Assembly (NCBI RefSeq): GCF_040273735.1 | Contig: NZ_JBELZM010000002.1 | Coordinates: 248,001-312,000, forward strand | From: Solibacillus sp040273735 | GTDB lineage: Bacteria > Bacillota > Bacilli > Bacillales_A > Planococcaceae | Reading direction: 5' to 3' | Length of the DNA: 64,000 bases | In this document: positions 52,179 through 61,359 of the stretch, piece after piece | Layout: the number at the start of each line of letters is the position of its first letter | How positions within the stretch are numbered: the stretch's first letter is position 1 | The notes under the pieces: model-generated | What the model was told of the DNA's origin: nothing | Seen by the model: only the letters and a program-made list of their open reading frames with translations | Databases searched by the model: none | Made by a program: the position numbers and the translations under genes

Positions 52179-53438
52179 ATGACGACGATAGAAAAAGCAA
52201 GACAACTCGACGAATTGGATGGACTGCGGAAATATTCAGATGAGTTTTATAAAAAAGAAGGACAGATTTACTTGGACGGCAATTCGCTCGGGTTGCTGTC
52301 TAAGCGGGCGGAGCAGTCGGTGCATACGCTGCTTAACTCATGGAAAGATAATGGAATCGACGGTTGGACAAACGGGGAGCATCCGTGGTTTTATTTCTCC
52401 GAAAAGCTGTCAGCGATGTGCGCTCCTTTAATAGGTGCCAAAAGTGAAGAAGTAATTCTAACTGGCTCGACAACAACAAACTTGCACCAGTTGTTGGCCA
52501 CGTTTTTCAAGCCGACTGCGGCACGGTATAAAATTTTGGCAGACGAACTGAACTTTCCGTCGGACTTATATGCGATTGCCAGTCAAATTGCTTTGCACAA
52601 TTTGCCGGAAAGCAGTATGCAGCTGGTAAAAAGTGAAGACGGGCAAACAATCACTACTGAAGCCATCATCGAAGAGATGACCGACGATGTGGCGGTTGCG
52701 GTTCTGCCGGCCGTCTTATACCGCAGTGGCCAAGTGTTGGATCTGCGGGCAATTACGGAAGCAGCACATGAACGTGGCATATTGGTCGGATTTGATCTAT
52801 GCCATTCAATCGGTTCCGTTCCGCATCATCTTCATGAAATCGGTGCAGATTTTGCTTTTTGGTGCAATTATAAGCATTTGAACGGTGGTCCGGGCTCAGT
52901 TGCAGGTTTGTATATTCATGAAAAACATTTTGGTACAGCACCGGGACTGGCTGGGTGGTTTGGCTCGGCTAAGGAAAAACAGTTTGATTTAGATGTAACA
53001 ATAAAAGCTGCACCGCATGCAGGGGCTTACCAGATCGGTACTCCGCATATATTAAGCCTGGCACCGATTGAAGGCGCACTGTCCCTGTTTGAAGAGGCGG
53101 GCATCGAAGCGGTTCGTGAAAAATCCCTCGCGTTGACACAATTTATGATGGATTGTATTGAGCAGGAGTTGCCAAATACGTTTACATTCGGCAATCCTAT
53201 TGATAACACACGTGGCGGCCATCTGTTTTTAGTGCATGACGAGGCGGCAAGAATTTGTAAATCATTAAAAGAATATGGCGTTGTACCTGATTTCCGTGCA
53301 CCGAATGGTATCCGCCTGGCGCCGGTTGCGCTTTACAATTCCTTTGAGGAAGTATGGCAGTCAGTGCAGATTTTAAAAGTCATTGTCACAAACAAAACTT
53401 ATGAGAAATACGAAAATAAACGAGACATCATTGCATAA
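52179..53438 (+). CDS. kynU: Kynureninase
   Basis: 419 aa PLP enzyme of the aspartate aminotransferase fold. Motifs: IYLDGNSLGLLSKRA, GSTTTNLHQLLATFF, GFDLCHSIGSVPHHLHEIGADFAFWCNYKHLNGGPGS (PLP lysine in YKHLNGG), WFGSAKEKQFDL. It cleaves kynurenine to anthranilate and alanine. First gene of the operon, followed within 11 bases by kynA. Confidence 0.95.
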   Translation: MTTIEKARQLDELDGLRKYSDEFYKKEGQIYLDGNSLGLLSKRAEQSVHTLLNSWKDNGIDGWTNGEHPWFYFSEKLSAMCAPLIGAKSEEVILTGSTTTNLHQLLATFFKPTAARYKILADELNFPSDLYAIASQIALHNLPESSMQLVKSEDGQTITTEAIIEEMTDDVAVAVLPAVLYRSGQVLDLRAITEAAHERGILVGFDLCHSIGSVPHHLHEIGADFAFWCNYKHLNGGPGSVAGLYIHEKHFGTAPGLAGWFGSAKEKQFDLDVTIKAAPHAGAYQIGTPHILSLAPIEGALSLFEEAGIEAVREKSLALTQFMMDCIEQELPNTFTFGNPIDNTRGGHLFLVHDEAARICKSLKEYGVVPDFRAPNGIRLAPVALYNSFEEVWQSVQILKVIVTNKTYEKYENKRDIIA

Positions 53439-53449
53439 GGAGTGATTCA

Positions 53450-54307
53450 GTGGAGAAACGATCTATTTCGGATTTGCAGCACAAGCTGAAGGATGAGAAG
53501 GGGATTCATACGGATTTTCGTGAAGATATGACGTACAGTGATTATTTGAGCCTGGATTCCCTTCTAAACAGTCAAAACCGTCTTTCCGACCATCATGATG
53601 AGATGCTGTTTATTATTATTCACCAAGTGAGCGAACTTTGGATGAAGCTCATCATTCATGAGATGCACGGTGCGATACAAGCGATTGAAAAAGGAGAAAT
53701 GCAGCCTGCATTTAAAATGCTCGCACGTGTATCGAAAATTCAAATGCAGATTATTCAGGCGTGGGACGTGCTGGCAACGATGACTCCGGCGGAATATTTG
53801 CAGTTTCGGGATGAACTGGGTAAAGCATCAGGTTTCCAAAGCTATCAATATCGATTAATCGAGTTTGCACTTGGCTATAAAACACCGTATATACTTAAAA
53901 TCTATGAGAAAGAACCGGATATTCTTGCAGTTCTTAAAGAGGCGTATGATGCGCCCAGCATTTATGATGTGGCGATACAAGCATTGGCTAAAGCAGGATT
54001 GCCAATAACTGAAGCTTTGCTAAACCGTGATTTTTCGGTAGTATATAGTGGTGACGATTCAGTTGCCGCCGCATGGAAAACCGTCTATGAAAATATCGAT
54101 ACGTACTGGGATTTATACCAGCTTGGTGAAAAGCTCGTCGATATTGAAGATTCCTTGCAGCAGTGGCGTTTCCGTCATATGAAAACGGTCGAGCGCATTA
54201 TTGGCTTTAAAGTGGGCACAGGCGGCTCATCAGGGGTCAATTATTTGCGAAAAGTGCTTGATCACCGCTTTTTCCCTGAACTTTGGGATTTGCGGACAGT
54301 ACTATAG
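53450..54307 (+). CDS. kynA: Tryptophan 2,3-dioxygenase
   Basis: 285 aa starting at a GTG after AAGGAGTG. Heme enzyme: YLSLDSLLNSQNRLSDHHDEMLFIIIHQVSELWMKL, RDELGKASGFQSYQYRLIEF, and the axial His in RFRHMKTVERIIGFKVGTGGSSGVNYLR. It opens the indole ring to N-formylkynurenine, the first step of the pathway. Confidence 0.95.
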   Translation: MEKRSISDLQHKLKDEKGIHTDFREDMTYSDYLSLDSLLNSQNRLSDHHDEMLFIIIHQVSELWMKLIIHEMHGAIQAIEKGEMQPAFKMLARVSKIQMQIIQAWDVLATMTPAEYLQFRDELGKASGFQSYQYRLIEFALGYKTPYILKIYEKEPDILAVLKEAYDAPSIYDVAIQALAKAGLPITEALLNRDFSVVYSGDDSVAAAWKTVYENIDTYWDLYQLGEKLVDIEDSLQQWRFRHMKTVERIIGFKVGTGGSSGVNYLRKVLDHRFFPELWDLRTVL

Positions 54308-54339
54308 CTTAGGTTAGACAGATGAGTGGAGTGAGACAG

Positions 54340-55686
54340 ATGGAGAAGAGTAAAGGACAGTGGTCAAGTAAGTTAGGATTTGTATTAGCGTCAGCTGGTG
54401 CAGCGATTGGGCTCGGGGCAATTTGGAAAATGCCTTATGTAGCCGGTCAAAGTGGAGGTGGCGCATTCTTCCTGATTTTTGTGCTGCTGACATTAATTAT
54501 CGGGCTGCCAATGCTTTTATCGGAATATATTATCGGGCGTGCCACACAAAAAGAGGCGGTTACTGCCTATAAAGTATTGGCGCCGAATACGAAGGCTTGG
54601 GCTTGGATTGGTAAGCTCGGCATTATTGGCTGTTTCTTATTATTATCGTTTTACAGTGTAGTTGGCGGTTGGATTTTTGTTTACAGCGGGGTTTCGGTTG
54701 TTGGTGAAGTTATCGCGCCGACTGTGGAACCAGGGGCATTTTTCGGACAAGTAACAGGTACACCTTGGATTGCTTTACTCGGTCTGGGATTATTTACATT
54801 GGCGAATGTTGTGATCATTGCGCTTGGTGTTCAAAACGGGATTGAAAAGGCAAATAAATTCATGATGCCGTTACTGTTTATTATGTTTTTTATTTTAGTT
54901 GTAAGAGCCGTAACATTGGACGGAGCAATGGAAGGGATTAAGTTTTTCCTGTATCCGGACTTTTCGAACATTACCGGTGAATCAATATTGTATGCGTTAG
55001 GGCAATCATTTTTTGCGCTGGCTGTTGGATTCTCATGTTTAGTTACATATAGTTCTTATTTAAAGAAAGATGTGAGCTTACCGAATTCAGCAGGTTCTGT
55101 TGTAGGATTAAGTATTTTCGTATCCTTTTTGGCGGGACTGGCGATTTTCCCGGTTGTATTTGCCTTTGATATGGAAGTGGCGAGCGGACCGCCATTATTG
55201 TTCATGGTATTGCCTGCAGCGTTTTCGCAAATGCCTTTTGGTGAACTGTTTTTAGCACTGTTTTTAATTCTGTTTTTATTTGCAACATTAACGTCATCGT
55301 TTAGTATGTATGAAATTATCGTTGCTGCTATTATAGAAAAATGGAACATCAGCCGCGCAAAAATTACAATCATCATTGGTATCTTTGTATTCATCGCTTC
55401 GATTCCTTCGACATTAACGTACAGTACATTAGGTGATGTTTCGATTTTTGGACGCAATATTTTTGATTTCACAGACTTTTTAGTGTCGAATATCATTTTA
55501 CCGATCGGCAACCTGCTTATCGCGATCTTCATTATTCATATAATGGATAAAAACATCGTGAAAAGCGAGCTGTTGCATGGAAGTAAAATGGGTGAAGGCT
55601 TTTACAAAACATATCGCTTTTTAATGACCTTCGTGGTACCGACAGTCATTGTCGTAGTCTTAGCATATTTAGTCATTCAATATTAG
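54340..55686 (+). CDS. Sodium-dependent transporter of the NSS family
   Basis: 448 aa from the ATG at 54340 (a second ATG at 54322 is possible). Eleven to twelve membrane helices, with the sodium/substrate-site segment WSSKLGFVLASAGAAIGLGAIWKMPYVAGQSGGGAFFLIF and the helix-6 and helix-8 motifs. NSS (SNF) proteins such as TnaT carry tryptophan and other amino acids with sodium. Its place between kynA and kynB suggests tryptophan or kynurenine uptake. Confidence 0.88.
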   Translation: MEKSKGQWSSKLGFVLASAGAAIGLGAIWKMPYVAGQSGGGAFFLIFVLLTLIIGLPMLLSEYIIGRATQKEAVTAYKVLAPNTKAWAWIGKLGIIGCFLLLSFYSVVGGWIFVYSGVSVVGEVIAPTVEPGAFFGQVTGTPWIALLGLGLFTLANVVIIALGVQNGIEKANKFMMPLLFIMFFILVVRAVTLDGAMEGIKFFLYPDFSNITGESILYALGQSFFALAVGFSCLVTYSSYLKKDVSLPNSAGSVVGLSIFVSFLAGLAIFPVVFAFDMEVASGPPLLFMVLPAAFSQMPFGELFLALFLILFLFATLTSSFSMYEIIVAAIIEKWNISRAKITIIIGIFVFIASIPSTLTYSTLGDVSIFGRNIFDFTDFLVSNIILPIGNLLIAIFIIHIMDKNIVKSELLHGSKMGEGFYKTYRFLMTFVVPTVIVVVLAYLVIQY

Positions 55687-55696
55687 GGGTGAAACC

Positions 55697-56326
55697 ATGT
55701 GGATTGATATTACACAAACGATGCAAAACGGAATGCCGAACTGGCCGGGGGATACACCGTTTTCTTTTGAAGTAGGATATACGAAACAACAGACGGGCTC
55801 GGTCAATATCGGGCGGATGACGACTTCGCTGCACACGGGTACACATGCAGATGCACCGTTTCACTTTAACAGTGAAGCTGAGACAATCGAGCAATTGGAT
55901 GTAAATGTATATATCGGTGACTGCGTGATCGTGGATTGTATTGGGCATGAAGTAATTACAGCTCAATCGCTGGCATCGATGGATTTCCAAAGTGTAAAGC
56001 GTGTACTGCTTAAAACAGTTGATCAGCTTAGTGAAGCATTTCCGGAAACTATTCCAGTCATTCATCCGGATGTCGCGCCGTTTTTAAAGGGGCGCGGTGT
56101 AATATTGCTTGGTATTGACAATCCTTCCGTTGACCCGTTGGACAGTAAGGAAGTATTGGCACATCACAAGCTGTACGAACATGGCATTCATATACTTGAA
56201 GGGCTCGATTTAAGGCATATTAAGCAAGGTCTTTATGAACTGATCGCACTGCCGCTAAAAATAGCAGGTGCTGACGGTGCACCTGTCCGTGCGGTCGTTC
56301 GTAAAAAAGTTGATAAAGCAGAATAA
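55697..56326 (+). CDS. kynB: Kynurenine formamidase (arylformamidase)
   Basis: 209 aa cyclase-family hydrolase with the metal motif TSLHTGTHADAPFHF (HxGTHxDxPxH), a signature close to DITQTMQNGMPNWPGD at the N-terminus, and GVILLGIDNPSVDP. It hydrolyses N-formylkynurenine to kynurenine and formate. It closes the operon order kynU-kynA-transporter-kynB. Confidence 0.93.
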   Translation: MWIDITQTMQNGMPNWPGDTPFSFEVGYTKQQTGSVNIGRMTTSLHTGTHADAPFHFNSEAETIEQLDVNVYIGDCVIVDCIGHEVITAQSLASMDFQSVKRVLLKTVDQLSEAFPETIPVIHPDVAPFLKGRGVILLGIDNPSVDPLDSKEVLAHHKLYEHGIHILEGLDLRHIKQGLYELIALPLKIAGADGAPVRAVVRKKVDKAE

Positions 56327-56330
56327 TGAT

Positions 56331-56369
56331 GAGAAGCTTACGATTAAACATTCGTAAGCTTCTTTTTTT
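56331..56369 (+). terminator. Terminator of the kynurenine operon
   Basis: GAGAAGCTTACGA and TCGTAAGCTTCTT arms, then TTTTT. Confidence 0.9.
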
Positions 56370-56481
56370 GAAAATTTTCCCTTCTCAATATAAAAGTCCA
56401 TTGTATTGTATAAAAAAGGGTTGTAATATATACCTATAATCTATTACGGAAATAATCTAATGTTCCTAGGGGGAAGACAGC

Positions 56482-57963
56482 TTGAAGAAACGCAACGGAA
56501 AAGTTGATTGGATTCATCAACTAAATCTAATTATTACGATAGTATTGGCAATTTTAATAGTTTCACCGCTTGTTATTGCAAATGGTTTTAGTAATTCCAT
56601 CCCTTATGTGATTGCAGGAGGTGGTGTCATCTTATTGTCGACGGCCACTTATTTCCTGAATATATCCAACTTCGCCAAAGGTTTAATTTTTGTACTGATT
56701 CCGGCGTTTGTCGTATTTTTATTATTTTACCTGGACGGATATTCTATTAATAAACATTACATGCTGCTAGTAACATTTATTATGTGTGCAATGTATTTTA
56801 ATGAACGGATGATCAAAATATTTTTACTGATTGCCAGTATTTTTTATATTTTATTATACATAGCAGTGCCGGAAAATTTATTAGGGGTAAATGCAAATCT
56901 CTCGGTATTTATTACGATTTTTGCAAGTATGACAGGCTGTAACTTTTTGCTCTACCGATTGACACAATGGGGCAACAAACTAATAAAGGATGCCCAGGAA
57001 AAAGAGCGGGAAGCAAAAGAACTGCTGGAAAATCTATCATCAATTTTAAATAAAATTGAGGAAGGTTCAAACCAGCTTGCGTCTAGCATTACACATGTAA
57101 ATGATAATGTGGGAACATTGAATATTGCGAGCGAGACGATATTACAGTCGTCGAATCAAATGGCAGCAGCTATTCATAATGAAGCTGAGATGATCCAGCA
57201 GATTAATGAACAAATGATTTTATCACATGATAATATGGTGAAAACAAAAGAGTCCTCTGAATCGACTGTACAGGATTCGGATGAAGTGCAGGAAGCGATT
57301 GAACAAAGCTGGAAGCAGGTACATGATGTGACGGCTGATATGGCAACATTAAGTGACTCTATCGATTTAACGACAACGACGATTGACAATATGCAAGAGA
57401 GCCTTGCAAATGTAAATAACCTGTTAAATGGTATAAAAGCCATTGCTGATCAAACGAATTTACTGTCTTTAAATGCCTCAATTGAAGCAGCAAGAGCAGG
57501 GGAGCATGGAAAAGGTTTTGCCGTCGTTGCAGAAGAAGTTAAAAAACTGGCGGAAGAAAGTGCGAATATCGCGACGAGTATTACCGTTGTTACACAGCAG
57601 CTGCTTGAACGAGCAACAACTGCCCAATTAAAAGCATATGAAGGAAAAGAAGCAGTCCATTCAAGTGTTGGCACATTGAACAAAATTACCGGTTCATTTG
57701 ATGGAATTAAGAAATCATTCGATGAAATTCAAGGGAAGCTTCACCAAAACATGTCGACAATTACGCATACGAACGAACTTGTTGAAGAAGTAATGAATCA
57801 AATTGAAAATCTGTCCGCTATTTCTGAAGAAAATGCCGCCATGACTGAAGAAATCGCGAGTTCAATACATGAAGAGCATGTCATGATGAAATCGATTGCT
57901 GATGCGAGTAATGAACTTCAGCAATTACAAAGCGAATTGGCTGAAATAACAAAACGTCAATAA
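56482..57963 (+). CDS. Methyl-accepting chemotaxis protein with polytopic sensor
   Basis: 493 aa, TTG start after AGGGGGAAG. The first 165 residues form about six membrane helices with no periplasmic domain, so it probably senses in or at the membrane. No clear HAMP domain is seen; a short coiled coil (EKEREAKELLENLSSILNKI) leads to the signalling helices with the tip AIADQTNLLSLNASIEAARAGEHGKGFAVVAEEVKKLAEES. The stimulus is unknown. Confidence 0.9.
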   Translation: MKKRNGKVDWIHQLNLIITIVLAILIVSPLVIANGFSNSIPYVIAGGGVILLSTATYFLNISNFAKGLIFVLIPAFVVFLLFYLDGYSINKHYMLLVTFIMCAMYFNERMIKIFLLIASIFYILLYIAVPENLLGVNANLSVFITIFASMTGCNFLLYRLTQWGNKLIKDAQEKEREAKELLENLSSILNKIEEGSNQLASSITHVNDNVGTLNIASETILQSSNQMAAAIHNEAEMIQQINEQMILSHDNMVKTKESSESTVQDSDEVQEAIEQSWKQVHDVTADMATLSDSIDLTTTTIDNMQESLANVNNLLNGIKAIADQTNLLSLNASIEAARAGEHGKGFAVVAEEVKKLAEESANIATSITVVTQQLLERATTAQLKAYEGKEAVHSSVGTLNKITGSFDGIKKSFDEIQGKLHQNMSTITHTNELVEEVMNQIENLSAISEENAAMTEEIASSIHEEHVMMKSIADASNELQQLQSELAEITKRQ

Positions 57964-57979
57964 GCGGAAACCGCAAATA

Positions 57980-58019
57980 AAAAAGGGAAGGTCCAAAATT
58001 AACGGACGCTTCCCTTTTG
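57980..58019. terminator. Bidirectional terminator
   Basis: AAAAGGGAAG...CTTCCCTTTT with GTCC/GGAC inner pairing, between convergent genes. Confidence 0.82.
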
Positions 58020-58020
58020 G

Positions 58021-58470
58021 TTATTCTACTTCTATCGCAATACTGTCTGTTACATTACCGTTGCTGAAGCGTGCCATACTGGAAATGATATACGTACCTT
58101 TTTCCGTAGGGGCAGTAAAGCGTGTTGATGTGGCAATTTCTATATAATCGTAATCTTCAATCCATTGTTGAATAGATACACTCGTTACATTCTGACTATA
58201 TTGAAACTCCAGTTCTTCCCCTGGCTGTACTTTTACGAAAGGGATATTTTGCGTAGTTATAATTTCATGCGGGGCAGCAGTATCAACACACTCTGCTTCA
58301 CCTGCTGAATGCCAGCAATAGCTTCCGCGAACCGTTTCAATCGTCGTTTCATTCGTTACAGCTGTAACATCTGGAATTTCCGTTACTTCATTTTGTGCCA
58401 TAAAATAGCGACCAATTATAACAAGGATAATGATGGCAATAATGAGAAATAAACGATTTACATTTTTCAT
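58021..58470 (-). CDS. Membrane-anchored hypothetical protein, 149 aa
   Basis: An N-terminal helix (NRLFLIIAIIILVIIGRYFM) is followed by an extracellular beta-rich domain with YCWHSAGEAECVDTAAP and VQPGEELEFQYSQNVTS...GTYIISSMARFSNGNVTDSIAIEVE. Two cysteines could form a disulfide. The family is not recognised; the layout suggests a surface-exposed protein. It is 15 bases after the next upstream gene on the same strand, so co-transcribed. Confidence 0.65.
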   Translation of the reverse strand: MKNVNRLFLIIAIIILVIIGRYFMAQNEVTEIPDVTAVTNETTIETVRGSYCWHSAGEAECVDTAAPHEIITTQNIPFVKVQPGEELEFQYSQNVTSVSIQQWIEDYDYIEIATSTRFTAPTEKGTYIISSMARFSNGNVTDSIAIEVE

Positions 58471-58484
58471 CTGGGTGTTTCACC

Positions 58485-59117
58485 TCATTGTATTTTATAT
58501 GTAGGTTGTTGTTCCTGCTGTCTTTGGATTATGTAATAAATCATAATAAGTACCGCAAAATACAGTAAAATTCCAAATACGGCCAAATAATTGTGATCAG
58601 TCATCATTCCGATAACGAGCAAAAAGAAAGTCACACTGAATAGTCCTAAATAAATTCTTTTCGTAATCGTAAATTGTAATCTGCTGGCGATGATAAACAG
58701 AATACTATGTAACACAAAAAGGTATAACCATTCCAATTGTATAAAAAATTCTATATGTATCAGCAGGTTCATTATACAAAAACCGATCGCGGCCAGTATG
58801 GCATCTTTAGACTTTTTAAAGTTAAAACCAAGAAATACAAGGACTCCGATTGTAAAGCCGATTGTATAAAAATCAGGAAGAGCAAAATAGAAGATCGAAT
58901 TAATATCGATCAAAGCAAAGATAGTTGCCAGTGTAATGACTATTGGTCTTAAGCTAAGCTTGAAAACCAGGACAATAAATAAAATTAATATAGCAAATGT
59001 GACGAGCGCTAAAGGCAGCTCCAGATGCTCTATGTGTTGAGAAGCGACATAGACTAAATTGGTGATAAAAGCGAATAGTAAAAAGAGTAGGATGCTTTTC
59101 GAATCATTGTTTTTCAT
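58485..59117 (-). CDS. Polytopic membrane protein, about seven helices
   Basis: 210 aa from the ATG at 59117, with TGGGGA in front; an extension to 59234 has no site and crosses a hairpin. Almost entirely hydrophobic (SILLFLLFAFITNLVYVAS, LALVTFAILILFIVLVF, IVITLATIFALIDINSIFYF, FTIGVLVFLGFNF and more). No recognised family. It forms an operon with the 149-aa protein. Confidence 0.65.
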   Translation of the reverse strand: MKNNDSKSILLFLLFAFITNLVYVASQHIEHLELPLALVTFAILILFIVLVFKLSLRPIVITLATIFALIDINSIFYFALPDFYTIGFTIGVLVFLGFNFKKSKDAILAAIGFCIMNLLIHIEFFIQLEWLYLFVLHSILFIIASRLQFTITKRIYLGLFSVTFFLLVIGMMTDHNYLAVFGILLYFAVLIMIYYIIQRQQEQQPTYKIQ

Positions 59118-59160
59118 AAATTTTCCCCAGTTCCGGAAAGAGCGTGAAGAAGGCATAAAA

Positions 59161-59205
59161 ACAAAAACTATGCAAATCGCTGAGGAATTTGCATAGTTTT
59201 TATAT
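59161..59205. terminator. Isolated bidirectional terminator-like hairpin
   Basis: AAAAACTATGCAAAT...ATTTGCATAGTTTTT. No gene ends here in either direction, so it may be a relic of a lost gene or part of the 5' leader of the membrane protein gene. Confidence 0.5.
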
Positions 59206-59348
59206 AAAAAAGTTGAATTAGTAAAACTAGACATGCCTCTATCTACATCTTACTAAAATTTGAAATATAAGTCTATTTAAAATTTTCCAGCCATGTGATA
59301 ATGAAGTTGCGCAAAAAAGTCATAACGTTATGGTGAAATGAGGATAAA

Positions 59349-60089
59349 ATGAAGCAAAATATTTATGATAATGCCTTATTTTTCAAAGGATATGAAGAAA
59401 TCCGTAATCGGAAATACAATTATAACAATTTACTGGAGCGGCCCAATTTTTTAGTATTAATGCCGGATGTAAAAGGGAAAGTATTATTGGATTTAGGCTG
59501 TGGAAAAGGGGAGTTTGCAAATGATTGTGTTTTAAATGGGGCACAGCATGTCGATGCAATCGATATTTCAGGTTATATGATTACCGCAGCCAAAGAGCTT
59601 TATAAAAGTGAACGTCTCCAATTCCAACAAATTTCAATTGAAGACATTCAATTAGAGGAATCATATTATCATCTCATAACGAGCGCATTGGCACTACATT
59701 ATGTAGCGGATTTTGAAGGGATAATTGAAAAAATAAGTCATGCACTCCGTCCAGGAGGGGTATTCCTATTTTCTGTTGAGCATCCAATTTCGACCGCAAA
59801 TAAAGGTGTGGAGCAATGGATATTGGACAAGACGGGCACGATCTCTCATTTTGCGGTTGACCGTTACCGGGAGGAAGGGAAACGAACACAGAATTGGCTC
59901 GTGGATAATGTCGTGATGTATCATCGCACCATTGAAACGATCATAAATACATTAATCATTAAAGGGCTGCAAATTGAGAAAATAGTGGAGCCTATGCCGA
60001 CAGATGAAGCAATCGAATTACTCCCAAGCATACAAAAAGAGCAGCATCGCCCTTCCTTTTTAATCGTGAAGGCGAGAAAGACAGCATAA
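59349..60089 (+). CDS. Class I SAM-dependent methyltransferase
   Basis: 246 aa, Methyltransf_11 type: motif I GKVLLDLGCGKGEFANDCV, motif II HVDAIDISGYMI, motif III LITSALALHYVADFEGII with ISHALRPGGVFLFSVEHPI. N-terminal YDNALFFKGYEEIRNRKYNYNNLLE is shared by a group of Bacilli methyltransferases. The substrate is unknown. Confidence 0.85.
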   Translation: MKQNIYDNALFFKGYEEIRNRKYNYNNLLERPNFLVLMPDVKGKVLLDLGCGKGEFANDCVLNGAQHVDAIDISGYMITAAKELYKSERLQFQQISIEDIQLEESYYHLITSALALHYVADFEGIIEKISHALRPGGVFLFSVEHPISTANKGVEQWILDKTGTISHFAVDRYREEGKRTQNWLVDNVVMYHRTIETIINTLIIKGLQIEKIVEPMPTDEAIELLPSIQKEQHRPSFLIVKARKTA

Positions 60090-60095
60090 AAAATA

Positions 60096-60125
60096 AAGCG
60101 CAGAAATTAATCTGCGCTCCTTTTA
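60096..60125 (+). terminator. Terminator of the methyltransferase gene
   Basis: AAGCGCAGA and TCTGCGCT arms followed by CCTTTT. Confidence 0.75.
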
Positions 60126-60150
60126 GTTATTGTATATATAGTCATTTCAA

Positions 60151-60720
60151 TTAGTTATCAAAACGGTCATTGTCTAAATCTTCTTCGTACTTAATAATGT
60201 CTCCTGTTATTGCATCGATTTCAAAGTCGTATTCCATTTTACCGTTACGTATTTCAATCTCATAGATCAGACGGTTATCATCTTCATCCAATTCCACTTC
60301 TGTTATTGTACCTTCTGCTTTTGCTTGAGCAATTTCAATGGCCTGCTTTTCGGTAATGACAGAAGAATTCTTCGCTGAATCCGTTCCTGTATCATCGGTT
60401 TTTACGTTATTTTCCGCTTTGATTGTACTAATATTCTCACGTTCCGTTACAGCCGCTTTCCCAGTGCCTGCATTCACTTCAACTTCGATTTTTTCATTGT
60501 CTTTCACGATGTCAATTTCATAATGTGGTGTGCGGTCATCTCCATCATATTCAAAACCAACAATTTCACCCTCATATTGTTTTAACGCGATTTTTTTTGC
60601 TTCACCAGCAGAAATGCTTGGGTTGTTTTCGGCTTTAACAAATAAATCGGACTGTGCGAATGCAGCACCTCCACCAATTGCTACTAGTAATGCAGGGATT
60701 GCTAAAAACTTTTTATTCAT
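60151..60720 (-). CDS. Secreted PepSY-domain protein (two domains)
   Basis: 189 aa with a signal peptide (LAIPALLVAIGGGAAFAQ). Two PepSY domains: ISAGEAKKIALKQYEGEIVGFEYDGDDRTPHYEIDIVKDNEKIEVEV-type at about 35-85 and ITEKQAIEIAQAKAEGTITEVELDEDDNRLIYEIEIRNGKMEYDFEID at about 120-170. Very acidic, so it may bind cations or inhibit proteases. It is near a two-component system and a second PepSY gene. Confidence 0.85.
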   Translation of the reverse strand: MNKKFLAIPALLVAIGGGAAFAQSDLFVKAENNPSISAGEAKKIALKQYEGEIVGFEYDGDDRTPHYEIDIVKDNEKIEVEVNAGTGKAAVTERENISTIKAENNVKTDDTGTDSAKNSSVITEKQAIEIAQAKAEGTITEVELDEDDNRLIYEIEIRNGKMEYDFEIDAITGDIIKYEEDLDNDRFDN

Positions 60721-60810
60721 ATTAACTCGCTCCTTTTCTTGTTTGTAATGTTAGTATAACGAGCGAATATGAAAACGGTCTGAGAGAATTATTAGAAATT
60801 GATGAGAAAA

Positions 60811-61359
60811 CTAATCATCGTATTTAATTACGATAATTTCGCCGGTAATGGCATGTATTTGTACGGTAACATCATCTTCCTGTTCAATCTCCACAAAATA
60901 GATGCCACCACCTGCATTTTTTACAAACTCAACCGAATCGACTTCTCCAGGCACTTCCTTTAGCGCAATGTCTACCGCTTGCTCTTTTGAAAGTAACGGC
61001 TTTGTAGCATTTTCAGCTGGCGTATTTGCTGAGGTTTGATCTTCTTTTGATATTTCCGGATCATTTTGCTCCTCTGATTGTTTATTTATATTTTTATGAA
61101 TAAGCTTCAAATCGGAAAATTGACCTGTTACGGCATTTACATTCACTTCAAAAATCGAACCATCTTTATTGAAGGAAGCGACGAAATGATCTTTTTCTTT
61201 GACCAACGTTTGGACTTCCGCATTATAAATATCTTTAATTTTCAATTCCAGTTCATTCGTGTTCAGTTCATTCGGTGTTGATAACTGCTTGACTGTCAGT
61301 GTAATGAAAAATCCGATTAGGATGACGGCGATGCATAGTATAATCCATTTAGCTTTCAT
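60811..61359 (-). CDS. Membrane-anchored PepSY-domain protein
   Basis: 182 aa from the ATG at 61359, after CAGGAGGTG; a frame from 61386 precedes that site. N-terminal membrane helix (WIILCIAVILIGFFITLTV), a degenerate PepSY domain, a Ser/Glu-rich linker, and a second PepSY domain (LSKEQAVDIALKEVPGEVDSVEFVKNAGGGIYFVEIEQEDDVTVQIHAITGEII). It overlaps the kinase gene by 11 bases, so it is part of the same operon and may be an accessory of the sensor. Confidence 0.83.
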   Translation of the reverse strand: MKAKWIILCIAVILIGFFITLTVKQLSTPNELNTNELELKIKDIYNAEVQTLVKEKDHFVASFNKDGSIFEVNVNAVTGQFSDLKLIHKNINKQSEEQNDPEISKEDQTSANTPAENATKPLLSKEQAVDIALKEVPGEVDSVEFVKNAGGGIYFVEIEQEDDVTVQIHAITGEIIVIKYDD

